DNA from: Acetobacteraceae bacterium
Lineage (GTDB): Bacteria > Pseudomonadota > Alphaproteobacteria > Acetobacterales > Acetobacteraceae
Direction: 5' to 3'
Assembly: GCA_030041255.1 (NCBI GenBank)
Contig: JASHOF010000167.1
Span: 1 to 47,720, forward strand
DNA length: 47,720 bases
The notes under the pieces are model-generated. The model was given only the letters and a program-made list of their open reading frames with translations. It was not told the origin of the DNA and ran no database searches. The position numbers and the translations under genes were made by a program. The first letter of the stretch is position 1, and the number at the start of each line of letters is the position of its first letter. Below are positions 45,703-47,720 of the stretch, piece after piece.

Positions 45703-46608
45703 ATGGAGAGCGCAGCCGTCACCGCAGCGGACCGGGGCGCACGCTTCTGGACGTTCGGCGATCGCGGCCCGCTGCGCCCGGGGGACGACGCCCACAAGGC
45801 GATGTTCAGCCGGATGCTGCTCGAAACCTTCAACCCGTACAAGCCGGCCGTCATCGCCTGGCCGGTGTTGGACCCGCAAGCCAGAGCCAGGCTGACCAGC
45901 CTGCCGATCTGGGATATCGCCGTGCAGACCGAGGGGCGGGCGCGGCTGCGTATGCTGAGCTACGCCCGTACGGTCGCGGATCCGCTGGTCCGTCAGGCGC
46001 TCGAGCTGAATGGCTGGGAGGAAGGCCGGCACAAGGAGGTGCTGGCACGGCTGGTCTCCTTCTACGGCATCAAGCTCGAGCCCGAGCCCGACTATGTGGA
46101 GCCGAAGGACCCGGAATGGTCCTACCTCGTCACCGCCTACGGAGAGTGCATCGACAGTTTCTTCGCATTCGGCCTGTTCGAAGTCGCGCGGCGTTCCGGC
46201 TTCTTCCCTCCCGAACTGGTGGAGACCTTCGAGCCGGTGATCCAGGAGGAGGCCCGGCACATCCTTTTCTTCGTGAACTGGCTGAGCTGGCACAAGCGGA
46301 CCATGCCGCTCTGGCGCCGGCCCTGGTTCTTCTTCCGCACGCTCGGCGTATGGGCGCTCCTGGTCGGGGAGCGGCTGAACATCGCCAGGGACGTGAGTTC
46401 CGGCGCGGCCGGATCGCAACAGGATGCCAACTTCACGCTGACCGGGGCCGACAGCCTGGGCAAGGACATCAACACGAAAGCATTGCTGGAAATCTGCCTC
46501 GCCGAGAACGACCGGCGGATGCAGGGATACGATCCGCGTCTCCTTCGCCCGACCACCGTGCCGCGCCTCGTGCGGTTTGCCTGCCGCTTTTTGCGCAATC
46601 GCAAATAG
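45703..46608 (+). CDS. Ferritin-like diiron protein
   Basis: From ATG 45703 (GAGGAG upstream) the product has 301 residues. Two ExxH motifs, EEGRH at 106-110 and EEARH at 182-186, lie on predicted helices as in diiron ferritin-like enzymes. Another conserved-looking segment is AYGECIDSFFAFGLFEVARR. The C-terminal third is basic and hydrophobic (MPLWRRPWFFFRTLGVWALL). I do not know its substrate. Oxidase or hydroxylase activity is inferred from the metal site. Confidence 0.72.
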   Translation: MESAAVTAADRGARFWTFGDRGPLRPGDDAHKAMFSRMLLETFNPYKPAVIAWPVLDPQARARLTSLPIWDIAVQTEGRARLRMLSYARTVADPLVRQALELNGWEEGRHKEVLARLVSFYGIKLEPEPDYVEPKDPEWSYLVTAYGECIDSFFAFGLFEVARRSGFFPPELVETFEPVIQEEARHILFFVNWLSWHKRTMPLWRRPWFFFRTLGVWALLVGERLNIARDVSSGAAGSQQDANFTLTGADSLGKDINTKALLEICLAENDRRMQGYDPRLLRPTTVPRLVRFACRFLRNRK

Positions 46609-46678
46609 AGGCGACTGCGGCGCAGCATTGTCGTATGCGCATGGGCGACGCGGCTGTTCCGCATCATCTGCTGGCATA

Positions 46679-47720
46679 ATGGCAGGTATGGACGCTTTCC
46701 CCCTGGGCTTTGGTTTTCGGTTCGCCGATCTGGCGCAAGCCGACGGGCTGGTGCGCCTCGATCGGCAATTCCTGGTTGCCCTCGCCGCCGAAGCGCCTGA
46801 GCTGCACGCGGTGCTGCTCAAGGCGCGGGCGGCGCCGGAAATGCTTGCCGCGAAGGAGGAGAGCGCGCTTCTGACCGGGCTCGGCCCGCATCTCGAGGCA
46901 TTTCTCGCTTCCCTGTTCGGCATCGAAGCTGAGCTGGCGGAGGTTGCCTCGGCGACGCACGCGCTCGATCCGGTGCATGCGTGCCGAAGGCTGTTCGTGC
47001 AGCGCCAGGCAGTCCGCAAATACCCTGGGCCATCGGCCTTCGATGGCGCAGCACTGCGCCGCCAACTCGAAGGGTCGATGGGAGAGAATTTCAGTGAAGG
47101 GGCCTTTGCTGCCGCCGTCGCGCGCTGGGAAAAAGCCGGTGCGGCAGAGAAGCTCGATCTCGCGCAACGTTATGCCGCCTGGGCGAGCCTGACCGAAGAA
47201 GGGCAGGCGGCGCATCATGGAAGCATCCTGTTCCGCGTGCCGGAGCGCGTCGATCCCATGCATCTCCTGCCGCTCGAGACGATCGAGCGCGACGGCGTGA
47301 CGATGCTCCGCCTGCCCGATTCGCTCAGTCGTGAGCGGGAAGGGTTCTCGCTCACCGATCCCGGCATGCCGAGCGCCGAGGCGCTGGCGGAGATGCACTA
47401 CTGCATCTGGTGTCATCACCAGGGCAAGGACAGTTGCAGCAAGGGCCTTCCGGATCGCAAGGCCGGCGGATTCCAGAAATCCGCGTTCGGCGTCACCCTG
47501 GCCGGCTGCCCGCTCGAGGAGCGGATCAGCGAAATGCACGAGCTGCGCGCAGAAGGCTGCCTCCTGGGCGCGTTTGCTACCATCATCGTCGACAATCCGA
47601 TGCTGGCCGCGACTGGCCATCGCATCTGCAACGATTGCATGCAGGCCTGCATCTACCAGAAGCAGCAGCCGGTCGACATTCCCCAGGCCGAGACCTCGAT
47701 TTTGCGCGATGTGTTGCGGC
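46679..47720 (+). CDS. Large Cys-rich oxidoreductase, N-terminal part, runs off right edge
   Basis: An uninterrupted frame from ATG 46679 (MAGMDAFPLGFGFRF; 46688 is an alternative) continues to the window end, at least 347 codons. Helical region first, then two Cys clusters: MHYCIWCHHQGKDSCSKGL at about 240-258 and HRICNDCMQACIYQKQQPVD near the end. The second cluster followed by IPQAETSILRDVL resembles the Fe-S entry of large FAD/pyridine nucleotide oxidoreductases related to GltD. The flavin domain would lie beyond the edge. The Fe-S role is inferred from the Cys spacing. Confidence 0.65.
   Translation, partial: MAGMDAFPLGFGFRFADLAQADGLVRLDRQFLVALAAEAPELHAVLLKARAAPEMLAAKEESALLTGLGPHLEAFLASLFGIEAELAEVASATHALDPVHACRRLFVQRQAVRKYPGPSAFDGAALRRQLEGSMGENFSEGAFAAAVARWEKAGAAEKLDLAQRYAAWASLTEEGQAAHHGSILFRVPERVDPMHLLPLETIERDGVTMLRLPDSLSREREGFSLTDPGMPSAEALAEMHYCIWCHHQGKDSCSKGLPDRKAGGFQKSAFGVTLAGCPLEERISEMHELRAEGCLLGAFATIIVDNPMLAATGHRICNDCMQACIYQKQQPVDIPQAETSILRDVLR

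Overview
The window is about two-thirds GC, densely packed and uses the gene content of an alphaproteobacterium. The serB / miaA / ilvB-ilvH-ilvC neighbourhood, a GEAS-type acetolactate synthase, a bactofilin, a BipA GTPase and an ECF sigma factor paired with NrsF all fit Rhodospirillales, most likely Acetobacteraceae. That placement is an inference from gene families and composition. I see no rRNA, tRNA, CRISPR array or intact insertion sequence.

Layout. 1-5625: a frameshifted fragment at the left edge, then a plus-strand sugar-type ABC uptake operon (binding protein, permease, ATPase) with an LVIVD beta-propeller gene and a GntR/FadR-type regulator. A palindromic operator candidate lies at the operon promoter. 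5651-6140: a terminator and the remnant of a peptide ABC transporter ATPase. 6148-10984 (minus): a copper-handling operon (DUF2946, a small secreted protein, CopD, an SCO1 remnant, PCuAC, a putative outer-membrane barrel, CopC, a DUF1194 VWA-like protein). 11092-16757 (minus): a Liv-type ABC transporter with a GNAT acetyltransferase at its head and a GAF protein at its tail. Divergent from it, 16921-19815 is one 964-residue protein that joins three parts normally encoded as the separate subunits of HcnABC / hydroxyproline dehydrogenase-type enzymes. pyrF follows.

20614-26238 is the most striking block. An ECF sigma factor and its NrsF-type anti-sigma factor (plus strand) face a minus-strand operon encoding a Met/His-rich secreted peptide, exported MsrB and MsrA, a b-type cytochrome, a SUOX-fold molybdoenzyme and a second NrsF paralog. 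By analogy with the SigF/NrsF/MrpX/YedY1 hypochlorite system, I read this as an envelope protein-methionine oxidation defence module. A GTAACC-N16-CGGA element upstream of the Met-rich peptide is a candidate promoter for the sigma factor.

26341-32843: serB and miaA with overlapping divergent starts, then ilvB-ilvH-ilvC and alanine dehydrogenase. 33048-38948: a GH28 family glycosidase, a second MsrB, an SMP-30 / RraA pair, an Asp/Glu-type racemase and a diguanylate cyclase. 39104-44035 (minus): fumC, an HU-like protein, typA/bipA and a PfkB kinase. 44341-47720 (plus): a bactofilin, a lipoprotein, a ferritin-like diiron protein and the start of a large Cys-rich oxidoreductase that runs off the right edge. 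Two copies of a dispersed palindromic repeat occur at 21414-21482 and 44110-44205.
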